A stretch of 64,000 nt of DNA from Prevotellaceae bacterium UBA4361 (GTDB lineage Bacteria; Bacteroidota; Bacteroidia; Bacteroidales; Bacteroidaceae): contig DGSN01000018.1 in assembly GCA_002393575.1 (NCBI GenBank), positions 12,467 to 76,466 of the forward strand. Reading direction: 5' to 3'. Each line of letters starts with the position of its first letter. Position 1 is the first letter of the stretch. Below the pieces are notes generated by a model that worked only from the letters and a program-made list of their open reading frames with translations, was not told the DNA's origin and searched no databases. A program made the position numbers and the translations under genes. Below, one piece after another: positions 18,324 through 27,729 of the stretch.

Positions 18324-18494
18324 TTACCAAAGTCCGCTTTCGCTCCACTTCTCATTATTCGACTTCGTGCCGAATTCACCATCATACTCTTCATCTGAAG
18401 GTGTTACAACTAAATCAGGAGAAGTTTCTTGCATGAAAGTCTGCAATGATGAGAGCTTTACCTTGGTGTTTGGTTTAATATATTCTTTTTTCAT
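18324..18494 (-). CDS. Small peptide, paralogue 1 (56 aa)
   Basis: A 56-residue reading frame from ATG 18494. It begins MKKEYIKPNTKVKLSSLQTF, has a conserved middle TPSDEEYDGEFGTKSNNE and ends SGLW. About 60% of positions match the downstream paralogue when the two are aligned by eye. The Asp/Glu/Gly-rich centre and shared Trp ends suggest a functional peptide and not chance. It lies 71 nt downstream of the large surface-protein gene. Confidence 0.75.
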   Translation of the reverse strand: MKKEYIKPNTKVKLSSLQTFMQETSPDLVVTPSDEEYDGEFGTKSNNEKWSESGLW

Positions 18495-18565
18495 GTTTTC
18501 TTCTGTTTGTACGGTGATTGGGACTGAATCCCAACCACCGAAAACTAAGTGAAGTGATTCAATTC

Positions 18566-21500
18566 TTACTTAACGAGAATCTTCTGTCCGTTCATGATGT
18601 AAACCTGTCCCTTCACGAGGTTCTTCACCTTGTTGCCGTTGAGGTCGTAGATAGCGCCATTCTCAGGAGTTGCAACGAACTGGCTGATACCTGTTGCATC
18701 GTCAACGAGGGTGAAGCTGAAGCCCTTCACGCCACCACCAGCAGGGATTTCGAAGTAGCCGCGATAGCCCTTCAAGGTAGCGTTTGCACCACCCTTCTTA
18801 ATGGATGGAATATCCTCAGCATTAGGAACTACACCATACTTGCCTTCCATTGTTCCAGCAACCATTGGAGCGTATGTACCTTTGAAGGTTGCACCACCGT
18901 AACTATCTGAATTTTCAGTAGCAGCTGTGATATTCACATTTTCAATCTTGAAGCCATCAGCAGCGGTTTGAGGATCCTTAGCAAATACTAAGTAAGGATA
19001 GCCTGCTGCGAAGAATGTTGCTTTGCTGAATGTGAATTCACCGTTGCTGTAGCTCTTATACTCGTAAGCCTTCCATCCTTCGCCGAAGATTTGGTTGAGG
19101 ATGTTCTCTGTGAGTGCGAATGGAACGCAGATGGTGTTCCAGCCAGCCTTTGGAGTATATTTCAGAACGAGAGCGTCAACAGTGCCAGTTGTGATTTCGC
19201 TTGCAACTGTTTCATCGAGAACTGGAGCAGCAGCGATGTTGATAGTAACTTCCTCTGTAGCAAGTTCGCCACCAGCGTAAGTTACGATAATCTTAGCAAC
19301 AGCGTTTTCGATAGCTTCTTCAGGAACGTATGTCAATGTGAATGTAGCAGTACCATTGGCAGCAACAGTTTCTGTTGCAGCAGCAACTTCCTCGCCGTTT
19401 ACATACAACTTAGCAGTAGCTTCTTCTTCAACACCCACCAATTCCTTCACGGTGGCAGTTGCAGTGTATTCAGCATACTGGTTGCCTTCAGCAGGAATGT
19501 TGTTAGCAGAAATCTCGATTTCATGTTCCTTCATGGCAAGCTTGAAGCCGTTGAAGTTATCAAGCATAGCGTATGTACCAGTGAAGCGGATATAATAGTA
19601 ACCTTCAGCAGGAGCAGTGAAAGTGATTTCACCAGATGCTGTTACAGGATCTACAACTGCAGTCCAAGTAGCCTTGTCATCATTGGTGTATTCGATGGTG
19701 AGAGGTTCGTCATCATACTGCATTCCTACATAGAATGTCAAAGCGTCACCTGCTTTTGCCTCCAAGCGTGGAGTCGTCAAAGACTTAGGATTGTTATATG
19801 AGCTGATTGATGCCATGTTAGTTCCATTGTTTCCTGTTGCTGAAGGCTTAGAAACAGTCCAACCACCTTCGTTGTTCCATGTTGTAGGAAGTGTACCTTC
19901 TTCGAAGTCCTCACTCCATACATTAGGATCCTTAGAAGTAGCAGAAACGGCAATCGTCTTTACATCGTATGTACTACCATAGTTAGGAGTCAGCTTCACG
20001 TTGGCATTGAATGTTCCCCAAGTGCCTTCAACAAAGTTGTAAGTGATGGTGATTTCACCTGTTTCACCAGGAGCAACAGTCAATGGTTCTGCAGGTGCTA
20101 CAGTGAAGTTCGTTGTGTTGTCATTTGCGATGCTTACAACCAAGTCTGCATCACCCGTGTTGCTAACTGTGATTGTCTCACTTGTCACTGCATTAACTTT
20201 ACCAAATGCAACGCTTGTCTTATCAATGCTCATCGCAGGCTTTGGCTCCTTGTAGTAAGAAGTCAAATTGATAGTGTATGGGCTAAGACCACTTCCTTCT
20301 GCAGGAGTGATTGTCAAAACACCAGGACCATCGTTTGCAGGAGTACCAATAGTTACTTCAAAAGTACCACCAGCTACAACAGTTGCAGTTGCAGGATCTA
20401 CTGTGTAGTTATTAGTTGCAGTAATAGTTACATCAAGGTCAGCAGTTCCATCGTTCTTCAAGGTAATGGTCTTCGTGTCGCCTGCTGGAACATCGCTATA
20501 ACCCCAGCTCAAAGAACCACCATTAGCAATATCAACTACTTCGAGTTTTGGACGTGGAGTTGTATCTAATTCGCCACCATAGAACATACGAATATCTGCC
20601 TGAGAAGCATTGATGGCAATATAGTATGTGCCTGCTGGCACACCTGTAAAGGTGTATGTGTTCCATGAGGTTGGGTCAAGTGTTGGTTCTGCATCGAAGT
20701 TTGTCCAAGTTGTTCCGTCAGCAGAATACTGCATCTGCAAGTGCTGATAGCTTGTGTTGCTTGTGCTATAACCCTTTGCCTCTACCAAGAAACTCTCTCC
20801 CTCACTGATAACAAGAAGAGGTGTAATCAGTCGAGCATTGCTTGAGAGATACCAAGAAGTTGTATATGCACCGTTAGTCTCAGAATAATACCAAGTGCCT
20901 GTAGTTGTCCAGTCTTCAGGAAGAACAGTAAAGCCATATTCATAAACCTTATTAGGGTCTTTCACTGTGCAGCTCAAGTTGATAGTAACAGCTTCAACTG
21001 TTGACACAGTAGGAGTAATCGTTACTGTACCTGTAGCTGATGCCTTTGGAGCAGTAATGGTAAGAGTCTCATTTCCGCCAGCTGCAATTGTTGTTTTAGT
21101 TGCATCTGCAGTAAAGCCACCAGTAGTTGTGATATTAACAGTAATGTCTGCAGTTCCTGGGTTGCTCAAAGTTAATTCTTTTGTAGCACCAGGGTTTACC
21201 ATACCGAAGTTAAGAGAACCATCGTTATCACCTGATACCTTCAATGCAGGACCATCAGCTGTGACATGTTCAGTATAGGTCATGTTATCAAGGTGAGCAT
21301 AGTTGATAACAATTGCCAATGCTGTTGGTTCAGCCAAAGTATAAGACTTTTCTGCAAATGTAGTGCTAGAACTGCTAAAAGCTTGCAATTTGTCACCTAC
21401 TGTTCCATCATCATTCAATTTGAATAAAACTACATAGCCTGTAGTGTTACCTTTATATGAACGTATCCAGAAAGTAACATCACCTTCAAGAACAGTTGTC

Positions 21501-21712
21501 TTGATATAGTTACCACGATTTGTGTCCCAGCCAGAGCCAGCAGAGTTTCCGATACTATAAGAACCAGTATTTGCTCTTTCGTAGTAGGTCATATTACCTA
21601 CAGCTTCCCAACCATTAGGTAAGGCATTTTCAAAATCTGCATTATCTGCCCAAGCAGATTTTACCCCCATCAACGACAGAAGTAACGCGAAAATAAGTGT
21701 AATTCTTCTCAT
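18566..21712 (-). CDS. Large secreted protein with choice-of-anchor/Ig-like domains
   Basis: 1048 residues with signal peptide MRRITLIFALLLSLMGVKSAWA. The first 150 residues resemble a cleaved-adhesin (jelly-roll) module (DFENALPNGWEAVGNMTYYE). Three repeated beta-sandwich modules follow, each with a phrase such as FGKVNAVTSETITVSNTGDA, typical of choice-of-anchor D/Ig-like domains. A second adhesin-like module begins WSEDFEEGTLPTTWNNEGG. The C-terminus ends IYDLNGNKVKNLVKGQVYIM... and QKILVK, similar to three other proteins here, and is probably a secretion/anchoring tail. It is probably on the cell surface. First of a four-gene minus-strand set with the two peptides and the Omp28-like gene. 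Confidence 0.8.
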   Translation of the reverse strand: MRRITLIFALLLSLMGVKSAWADNADFENALPNGWEAVGNMTYYERANTGSYSIGNSAGSGWDTNRGNYIKTTVLEGDVTFWIRSYKGNTTGYVVLFKLNDDGTVGDKLQAFSSSSTTFAEKSYTLAEPTALAIVINYAHLDNMTYTEHVTADGPALKVSGDNDGSLNFGMVNPGATKELTLSNPGTADITVNITTTGGFTADATKTTIAAGGNETLTITAPKASATGTVTITPTVSTVEAVTINLSCTVKDPNKVYEYGFTVLPEDWTTTGTWYYSETNGAYTTSWYLSSNARLITPLLVISEGESFLVEAKGYSTSNTSYQHLQMQYSADGTTWTNFDAEPTLDPTSWNTYTFTGVPAGTYYIAINASQADIRMFYGGELDTTPRPKLEVVDIANGGSLSWGYSDVPAGDTKTITLKNDGTADLDVTITATNNYTVDPATATVVAGGTFEVTIGTPANDGPGVLTITPAEGSGLSPYTINLTSYYKEPKPAMSIDKTSVAFGKVNAVTSETITVSNTGDADLVVSIANDNTTNFTVAPAEPLTVAPGETGEITITYNFVEGTWGTFNANVKLTPNYGSTYDVKTIAVSATSKDPNVWSEDFEEGTLPTTWNNEGGWTVSKPSATGNNGTNMASISSYNNPKSLTTPRLEAKAGDALTFYVGMQYDDEPLTIEYTNDDKATWTAVVDPVTASGEITFTAPAEGYYYIRFTGTYAMLDNFNGFKLAMKEHEIEISANNIPAEGNQYAEYTATATVKELVGVEEEATAKLYVNGEEVAAATETVAANGTATFTLTYVPEEAIENAVAKIIVTYAGGELATEEVTINIAAAPVLDETVASEITTGTVDALVLKYTPKAGWNTICVPFALTENILNQIFGEGWKAYEYKSYSNGEFTFSKATFFAAGYPYLVFAKDPQTAADGFKIENVNITAATENSDSYGGATFKGTYAPMVAGTMEGKYGVVPNAEDIPSIKKGGANATLKGYRGYFEIPAGGGVKGFSFTLVDDATGISQFVATPENGAIYDLNGNKVKNLVKGQVYIMNGQKILVK

Positions 21713-21765
21713 ACTTTAATTTGTTTAGTTGTTATTATTAATAAGGAATTTTTTAAAAAGGAGAA

Positions 21766-21802
21766 GGGATAAGATGAAGTATCGGAAACTTCACCTTATC
21801 CC
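21766..21802 (-). terminator. Terminator downstream of the 772-aa gene
   Basis: GGGATAAG-(a/g)-TGAAGT arms (21766-21780 and 21788-21802) form a 15-nt stem with one mismatch. On the minus strand it is followed by TTCTCCTTTTT. It separates the 772-aa gene from the 1048-aa gene. Confidence 0.75.
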
Positions 21803-21819
21803 ATTTTTGGTATTTCTTC

Positions 21820-24138
21820 TTACTTGACAATCACTTTCTGAGTCTGTCCGTCCGAGAGGCGAACCACGTAGAGACCGCGTGCGGCAGGAAGTTGAGTGCC
21901 GATGTACTGACCGTTCAGCGTGTAGATGCCAGTCTTGTGGAGGCGGTCGCTGCGCAAGTCGTTGATGGCAGCAGGGATGGCGTCGAATGCGTTGGATGCC
22001 ATCGACTCGCCTTCTTCATAAACCACCGACACGGAGAACGAATTGACTTCCTCGCCCTGTGTGGCAACCGTGTAGTCCGTTGTGTTGGCAGACAGCGGTT
22101 CTTCGGTCAGCTTCACGCCGTTGCAATACACGTTGTAGCCCTTGATGTGTGCCACGGTTGGCTGGTAGCTGATGTCGTCGAGGAAGAAGCAGAAACCTGT
22201 CTCGCCGTCGGTCACGTGCTGGATGGCAAAATACTTGGCACCTTCTGGCAGTGCAAACTGGAAGTCGCCTTCCTTGAATCGCTGCTTGGCAACGAGCGTG
22301 TCAGCATTCAGACGAGTGAAGTTCTCTGGGTTCGTATCGGTTGTGGAGTAGAGCACATGGAATTGCTCGTCGTAGTGCGTGTAGCTTGGGCTGCTCTGAT
22401 ACTGGGACACTTGCGATGTCCAGCACTTGGCGTAGAAGGCGATGGTCTGAGCCTTGCCCGACAGCTCTGGCGAGATGAGCCAGTTGTCTGCCTTTGCCCA
22501 GTTGTAGCCCGACGTGTTGTCGGCTGGCACAACACCTGCCATTGCGATGAGCATCTGCTTGCCCGACTGGCAGTAGAACGTGCAGGTGTCGGCTTCGTAG
22601 TTGTCCTTGTAGATTCCTGCCTCAGATGGGTTGAACACCTGATAAGCAAAGGCGCGTCCCACATTTGGATATACGTATGAACCCATGAAGTCGCGCATGG
22701 TGACGGTGGCTTGAGCCTCGCCGCGCTTCACTGTCGTCCAGTTGCCGATGTTGCTGATGATGAATGGAGCATAACGCTCGAAGTCCTCAGTCAATATCTG
22801 GCTGTCGGTGCTTGGTGCATCCCATGCGAGGGTGACGACACCGTTTTCCTCCATACCCATCAGGCTGACTGTTGGCAATGTGGATTGAACGACAATCACG
22901 TTTGTCGTCGCAGTGGTGTTGTTCGTTGTGTTCTCGTCGTTTGCCAGTTCCACAGTGGCGTAGAGCGAAAGGCTGGTGCCGTCGCTCACGTTGGCAACGA
23001 AGTCGAGGTCCAAATCCACGCTTTCGCCTGGTTGCAGTTCCATGCCGTTCTCCACTGTTGCACGAAGAGTGCCGTTGGCATAGAGCTTCACGCTGTAGCC
23101 CTTGGCAACGCTGCTTCCCAAGTTCTTCACGGTAGCCACGGCTGAAGCCAGTTCGTTTGCCATGAGTTGCGAAGGAGTGGTCAGTTTGATGTTCACGTCG
23201 AGGTTCTTCTTCACGATGTCGCCCACCACGTACATGCCCACCACGGTTTCCTTCATTGGGAAACGGGAGAGGAGGGTAGAGGCACCTGTCTCGATGTTCA
23301 CTTCGTAGAGAGCTGTGCCGTAGCGGTTGCCTTCGCGTGAGTGGTCCTTGCCGTCGTTCATAGGTCCTGCCCAGTACATCTTTCCTGTGCGCCAGTCGCA
23401 CACAGCCGACTGCATCGTGCGCTGGATGCCATGACCCACGTCGCCTACTACGGTGAATTCGCCCGTCACCTTGTCGAAGGTGCAGAGCTTGCCGTCGTAA
23501 GGAGAAGAAGCATAACCGATGGCATAGACCTTTCCGTTAGGGTTGGCTGCCAGGGCGCGGAACTCAGTGGAGAGTGCTCGCTTGCTGATGCGGGTGACCG
23601 TCATCGTCTGGAGGTCGAGCGAACCGAAGTAGTATTCGTTGAATGCGTCTTCACCGCTTCCCGAGATGTCGCTATAGATGCAATACACCTTGTCGTCGTT
23701 GGCATCGTAAGTGAGGTCGCAGAAGTTCAGGTTGGCGTTGGTGTCGTAGATTTTCTCCTCCACCATTGTCCAGTTTGTTGCATCCCACTTGCGCACCACC
23801 ACCTCTTCTTCGGTGTTGTTCATGTCCGTGTCGTAGTTGTAAGGGTCGTCTTCCGACTGCTTCTCTCGACCGTAGAACGTGTAGTAGTAACCATCCACGT
23901 AGATAGCTCCTTGGTTGCCATAAATAGTGGATTTCTGCTCAATCTGCTCATAGTTAGTGTAGGTTTCCTGGGCATCAGTAAATTCCCACATGCCAATGCC
24001 GTAAGTGTTCCAGTCGCGTGAGCCAGCGTAATTGCTATGCCCATTGATGATGTTCGCTCTGAGTTTCACCCCCTGTGCAGAAACAGAGGTGAGCACAGCA
24101 AACGACATAGCAAAAGCTAAGAATAGTTTTTTAGTCAT
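21820..24138 (-). CDS. Secreted surface protein with CARDB-like and cleaved-adhesin-like domains
   Basis: 772 residues with signal peptide MTKKLFLAFAMSFAVLTSVSAQ. Residues 30-300 read as a beta-propeller-like sensor (VYCIYSDISGSGEDAF, VYAIGYASSPYDGKL, MYWAGPMNDG). A CARDB-like Ig domain follows (VNIKLTTPSQLMANELASA). Then comes a cleaved-adhesin-type jelly roll (ILTEDFERYAPFIISNIGNW). The tail reads GIYTLNGQYIGTQLPAARGL and ends QKVIVK. No enzyme motif is visible; adhesion or binding is an inference. Confidence 0.75.
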   Translation of the reverse strand: MTKKLFLAFAMSFAVLTSVSAQGVKLRANIINGHSNYAGSRDWNTYGIGMWEFTDAQETYTNYEQIEQKSTIYGNQGAIYVDGYYYTFYGREKQSEDDPYNYDTDMNNTEEEVVVRKWDATNWTMVEEKIYDTNANLNFCDLTYDANDDKVYCIYSDISGSGEDAFNEYYFGSLDLQTMTVTRISKRALSTEFRALAANPNGKVYAIGYASSPYDGKLCTFDKVTGEFTVVGDVGHGIQRTMQSAVCDWRTGKMYWAGPMNDGKDHSREGNRYGTALYEVNIETGASTLLSRFPMKETVVGMYVVGDIVKKNLDVNIKLTTPSQLMANELASAVATVKNLGSSVAKGYSVKLYANGTLRATVENGMELQPGESVDLDLDFVANVSDGTSLSLYATVELANDENTTNNTTATTNVIVVQSTLPTVSLMGMEENGVVTLAWDAPSTDSQILTEDFERYAPFIISNIGNWTTVKRGEAQATVTMRDFMGSYVYPNVGRAFAYQVFNPSEAGIYKDNYEADTCTFYCQSGKQMLIAMAGVVPADNTSGYNWAKADNWLISPELSGKAQTIAFYAKCWTSQVSQYQSSPSYTHYDEQFHVLYSTTDTNPENFTRLNADTLVAKQRFKEGDFQFALPEGAKYFAIQHVTDGETGFCFFLDDISYQPTVAHIKGYNVYCNGVKLTEEPLSANTTDYTVATQGEEVNSFSVSVVYEEGESMASNAFDAIPAAINDLRSDRLHKTGIYTLNGQYIGTQLPAARGLYVVRLSDGQTQKVIVK

Positions 24139-24229
24139 AAATTATAGAAGTAGTAAATAAAAAAATCGCAAATACCTTTTTAAGTCAATGTTTTGGGTGC
24201 TCAATATTGTCTATTTAACTAAATCGGTG

Positions 24230-24261
24230 CAAAATTATGAATTTTTCTTTCAAAAAGCAAA
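24230..24261 (-). promoter_or_regulatory. Promoter of the 772-aa secreted-protein gene
   Basis: On the minus strand TTTG (24261-24258), 20-nt spacer, TAATTTTG (24237-24230), followed by a leader of about 85 nt. Confidence 0.6.
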
Positions 24262-24399
24262 AGAAACCGATTTTTTTGTATAAAATTTGTATATAAATCA
24301 TCAGCAGGAGGAACAATTTCGTATGAGGTGACACACAGAAGTGGCGATAGACATATCAACTTGGCGCGTTTTGATGCGTCGATTGTTGCCTTGCCTTTC

Positions 24400-24550
24400 G
24401 CTTCTACTGACTTTTTCTTTCGACTCTACTAAATTGCCGAGCCCTCGTCGTAATTCAAACGAGCCCTCGCTTGAACAACAACGAGCCCTCGCCGTCATTC
24501 AAACGAGCCCTCGCTTGTTTAGGCGAATCGAAAGCGCGTTTCAGTTAGTG
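24400..24550. repeat. Four-core 22-nt-pitch element, copy 2
   Basis: Cores CGAGCCCTCG start at 24438, 24460, 24482 and 24504; all four are identical. Left arm ACTGACTTTTTCTTTCGACT and right arm (reverse complement) ACTAACTGAAACGCGCTTTCG align as an inverted pair. Confidence 0.88.
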
Positions 24551-24632
24551 CTCATTCAAAAATCACGAAAGCATAAAGGATTCATGGGAATTTGCTGTAA
24601 TTCATGTTTTTTATTTTAACGCGAATTGCCAT

Positions 24633-24661
24633 GAACCTTTAGCTCGGCGTAGCCAATTGAC
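24633..24661. repeat. Nested short repeat (GAACCTTTAGCTCGGCG...), copy 1
   Basis: GAACCTTTAGCTCGGCG followed by TAGCCAATTGAC replaces part of the palindromic repeat. Near-identical copies are at 61419-61448 and, shorter, at 43605-43631. Confidence 0.7.
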
Positions 24662-24837
24662 CGTGAATTATCCATAAATTAAAAATAAAATTCATGATAA
24701 TTCGCGGATAATTTACGGTAATTCACGTTTTTTATTTTAACACGAATTGCCCGTGAATTTTTCGTGAATTATTGTTTGAGGTCTGGCAGAAAAAGAAAAA
24801 TTCATGAAAATTTGCGGGAATTTATGTTTTTTGTTTT

Positions 24838-24845
24838 TAACTTTG
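24838..24845 (+). promoter_or_regulatory. -7 box for the dipeptidase gene, at the end of a repeat copy
   Basis: TAACTTTG fits TAnnTTTG; the best -33 (TTTG 24811-24814) is 23 nt away, slightly long. Confidence 0.45.
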
Positions 24846-24889
24846 CTCGCTCAAAAAATTGTATTGACTCAATCATAACGAATGACAAA

Positions 24890-25585
24890 ATGAAACACTC
24901 CCTTTTTCTTCTTCTGACACTCTGTTTCTTCTCCGTTCATTCTCTCGCTGCCCAACAGACGAAGAGGCATAAGTTGAGCGCAACGGCACAGAGCATGGCT
25001 AAACAGGGATTCGTGAACGTACTCGACTACGACTCCACCATCCGCGTGAGCCTCATGTATTCGCGTCCCGACAACTTCACGGGGCGTGTGCTCTATACCG
25101 ACTTGCGCGAGGCCTATCTGCATCCGTTGGCTGCCAAGGCTCTGGCTCAGGCACAGAAGGAACTGAAGCGCAGACACCCCAACCTCAGTCTGATTATTTA
25201 CGATGCAGGTCGCCCCATGTCCGTGCAGCAGAAGATGTGGAACGTGGTGAAAGGCACGTCGAAAAACATCTATGTCAGCAATCCTGCCAATGGCGGCGGA
25301 CTCCACAACTACGGTTTTGCTGTCGATATTTCCATCTGCAACGAGCATGGCGATTCCATCCCGATGGGCACCGTTGTGGATTACTTGGGCAAGATGGCGC
25401 ATCCCGAATTGGAACCTACCTATCTTCGTCAGGGCAAAATCACCAAACAGGCTGTGGAGAACCGCCAGTTGCTGCGCGAGGTGATGGCTGTTGGTGGCTT
25501 CAAGGTGCTGCGCACGGAGTGGTGGCACTTCAACCTGAAGACACGCAAGCAAGTGAAAGCGGAGAAGAGACCTTACATCAAATAA
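24890..25585 (+). CDS. ddpX: D-alanyl-D-alanine dipeptidase (VanX/DdpX, M15D)
   Basis: 231 residues with signal peptide MKHSLFLLLTLCFFSVHSLAAQ, so probably periplasmic or a lipid-free secreted enzyme. Zinc peptidase motifs of M15D are present: IYDAGRPMSVQ, LHNYGFAVDIS (His and Asp zinc ligands), and EWWHF (catalytic Glu and zinc-binding His). It should split D-Ala-D-Ala, for peptidoglycan recycling. The long frame from 24764 was rejected because its first 42 residues cross the repeat and promoter; ATG 24890 starts the signal peptide. No vanA/vanH/vanS neighbours, so this is not a vancomycin-resistance cluster. Confidence 0.85.
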   Translation: MKHSLFLLLTLCFFSVHSLAAQQTKRHKLSATAQSMAKQGFVNVLDYDSTIRVSLMYSRPDNFTGRVLYTDLREAYLHPLAAKALAQAQKELKRRHPNLSLIIYDAGRPMSVQQKMWNVVKGTSKNIYVSNPANGGGLHNYGFAVDISICNEHGDSIPMGTVVDYLGKMAHPELEPTYLRQGKITKQAVENRQLLREVMAVGGFKVLRTEWWHFNLKTRKQVKAEKRPYIK

Positions 25586-25587
25586 AA

Positions 25588-25724
25588 TCAAGGATTTAAA
25601 GGATTAAAAGGATTCTCTTTTACATGAATTATATCTTTTAAAATCCAAGCCATTCATCTTTATCAACTACAAATGATTTAGACAGACAAACTAAAAAATC
25701 CTTTAAATCCTTCAAATCCTTGAT
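25588..25724. repeat. Inverted repeat around the dipeptidase-methyltransferase gap
   Basis: TCAAGGATTTAAAGGATT (25588-25606 region) pairs with AATCCTTTAAATCCTT..AATCCTTGA (25700-25722 region), with about 90 nt of AT-rich sequence between. Confidence 0.55.
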
Positions 25725-25729
25725 AAAAA

Positions 25730-26986
25730 ATGCCAAGTCCTGTGCCTTTCATTGAATTTGTTCGCAAGCATTTGAACTCCGATGTTCGCTCCTTGATGCT
25801 GCAAGCTCGGCGTTATCCCGACGTGGATATGCGCAAGGCGGTGGTGCAAATCAGTGCGTGGCAGACGGCGCAGAAGAAGTTGCCGTTGTGGGCAACGACC
25901 GATGGCATCGTCTTCCCCGAACATCTCTCAATGGAGCAATGCTCGTCGCAACAAACGGCTGAATACAAGGGGGAAGCCTTTGCCAAATGGCTGCAACCAT
26001 CGGCTGAGAAAGATGCTATCCACATCACAGACCTGACGGGAGGCTTCGGCGTCGATGCCACATGTTTAGTTCGGAGTGTCGGAAATGAGCAAAATGCTCA
26101 TCTCACTTTTGTGGAAAGAAACGCAGAATTGTGCGAAATTGCTCGGCACAACCTTCCCTTGTTGGGCGTGAATCATGCCGACGTGCTTTGTGCAGATTCC
26201 GAAGAAGTGTTGACGCAACTCGCCACGCACCAACACCTCATTTTCATCGACCCTGCACGTCGAGACAATCATGGTGGAAAGACCGTAGCCATCTCCGATT
26301 GCACTCCCGATGTCATTCAGTTCAACGACCTCCTGCTCGACAAGGCAGATGTGGTGATGCTGAAACTCTCCCCCATGCTCGACATTGCCGAGGCAGAACG
26401 TCAGCTCAAGGGTATTCGGGAAATCCATATTGTCAGCGTGAATGGAGAATGTAAGGAAACGCTCTTTGTGCTTCAAAAAGAAGCGAAAACTCCCGATGAA
26501 TTCGACCAAAACGATGCGAAACTCATTTGTGTCAACCTCCTTCCCAATCAACAAGTGCAATCCTTCGTTTTCTCCCATTCCATCGAGAGAAATGCCTCCT
26601 GTACCTATACATCGGAACTGAAACATTATCTCTACGAACCGAATGCCTCGGTGATGAAGGCGATGGCGTTCAAGTCCGTGGCAGAACACTTCCGTCTGGA
26701 AAAGCTCCATCCCAGCAGTCAACTCTATACCTCCGACACGCTCATTCCCGATTTCCCAGGAAGAATCTTTGACATCAAGGATTCCTCGCATTTCAATAAG
26801 AAAGAACTAAAGAATCTATTGAAAGACATTCACAAAGCGAACCTCACTGTTCGCAATTTACCTCTTTCCGTTGCCGAACTTCGCAAGCGACTCAAACTCA
26901 GCGACGGTGGTAGTGATTATCTTTTCGCCACCACCCTTGCCGACGATGCGCACGTGCTGATTCTCTGCCAGAAAACTCTTTCCTGA
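25730..26986 (+). CDS. SAM-dependent methyltransferase, PG_1098/THUMP-like family
   Basis: 418 residues. The N-terminal part (1-90) is helical. A Rossmann methyltransferase core follows: ITDLTGGFGVDATCLV is the SAM-binding loop, LTFVERNAELCEIARHNL is the ribose-binding strand, and LIFIDPARRDNHGG contains the DPxR catalytic-type motif. The last ~90 residues (GRIFDIKDSSHFNKKELKNL) match the THUMP-like C-terminal domain of this family, conserved in Bacteroidetes. The substrate is unknown, probably RNA. Start ATG 25730 directly follows the inverted repeat. Confidence 0.85.
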   Translation: MPSPVPFIEFVRKHLNSDVRSLMLQARRYPDVDMRKAVVQISAWQTAQKKLPLWATTDGIVFPEHLSMEQCSSQQTAEYKGEAFAKWLQPSAEKDAIHITDLTGGFGVDATCLVRSVGNEQNAHLTFVERNAELCEIARHNLPLLGVNHADVLCADSEEVLTQLATHQHLIFIDPARRDNHGGKTVAISDCTPDVIQFNDLLLDKADVVMLKLSPMLDIAEAERQLKGIREIHIVSVNGECKETLFVLQKEAKTPDEFDQNDAKLICVNLLPNQQVQSFVFSHSIERNASCTYTSELKHYLYEPNASVMKAMAFKSVAEHFRLEKLHPSSQLYTSDTLIPDFPGRIFDIKDSSHFNKKELKNLLKDIHKANLTVRNLPLSVAELRKRLKLSDGGSDYLFATTLADDAHVLILCQKTLS

Positions 26987-27093
26987 AAAAAAAGCAGAGG
27001 GGAAATGTAACACTTTTCTTCATTTCCTCGTCTGTGTCGATGAAAGGCTTTTCGAAAAATCACAAAAAACTAAAACTAAAAGAATAAAAGCTT

Positions 27094-27666
27094 ATGAAAA
27101 AATTGATGATGATTTGCCTCATGGCAATGAGCTGCCTGATGGTTCAGGCACAGGACTTCGACGCATTTTTTAGTAAATGGAAGGACAAGGCTGGTATTGA
27201 ATATCAAGAAATCACGAATATCCGAGATTCTTTGTTGAGACAGATGAAGGAAAACATGCCCTCTTTTGGTTCTATTCCTGTTCAGTTTGATGAGGATTCG
27301 GTGAATTGGACTGTTGAAACACCACAAGATTCAACAAGTCTGCTCAGCAGCTCAGAAGAGGGTTTTATTAATGCGCTCTTTATGGCTTGCCTCAAAGACA
27401 AGTCAAGTGCGGTGGGAATCAGAAGCATGACTGCTACAGGGGCGAACATGGACGTGGCAGAGAGTTTTTTGGAAGAGCTGAAGAATTTCAAGCTCAGCAA
27501 TAAGTATGAGGAAATATTTGCCAAAAACACAGAGGAGGGTGTTAGTCGCACTTATCTGCGAAGGATTGGGGGATTGTATGAACTCGTCCTCCTCAGTACT
27601 GTTCACTTAGGATTCACTCAGATTTACGGCATCAATAGCACCATCGTTCATCAGCTGATAAAGTAG
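27094..27666 (+). CDS. Secreted protein, DUF4252-like (uncertain)
   Basis: 190 residues with signal peptide MKKLMMICLMAMSCLMVQA. The rest has no motif I can name with confidence. The length, the start and the place directly ahead of an ECF sigma gene with a DUF4252 gene behind it suggest a DUF4252-type or sigma-linked periplasmic protein. A possible role in sensing for the adjacent sigma factor is inference. Confidence 0.6.
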   Translation: MKKLMMICLMAMSCLMVQAQDFDAFFSKWKDKAGIEYQEITNIRDSLLRQMKENMPSFGSIPVQFDEDSVNWTVETPQDSTSLLSSSEEGFINALFMACLKDKSSAVGIRSMTATGANMDVAESFLEELKNFKLSNKYEEIFAKNTEEGVSRTYLRRIGGLYELVLLSTVHLGFTQIYGINSTIVHQLIK

Positions 27667-27671
27667 ATGAA

Positions 27672-27725
27672 TTCCAAAAGAATTTCTATTCTTCATTCTT
27701 TCATTCTTCGTTCTTCATTTTCATA
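27672..27725. repeat. ATTCTTC-type heptamer array
   Basis: ATTCTTC/ATTCTTT units between the secreted protein and the sigma factor. Confidence 0.5.
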
Positions 27726-27729
27726 ATCC

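Larger units (their letters stand above)
24560..24845. repeat. Palindromic ATTCATG/CGTGAATT repeat cluster, locus 1
   Basis: Two full copies and one truncated copy of a repeat with AATTTACGGTAATTCATG on one side and CGTGAATT..CCGTAAATT on the other, joined by TTTTTTATTTTAACACGAATT. The first copy is interrupted at 24633-24661 by the short GAACCTTTAGCTCGGCG sequence. The last copy runs into TAACTTTG (24838-24845), the -7 box of the dipeptidase gene. Confidence 0.75.

Noticed and set aside
24764..24889. Longer start for the dipeptidase
   Set aside because: The first 42 residues come from repeat DNA and the promoter; the signal peptide starts at 24890.
24890..25585. Vancomycin-resistance cluster
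   Set aside because: Only the VanX-like gene is present; no ligase, dehydrogenase or two-component genes nearby.
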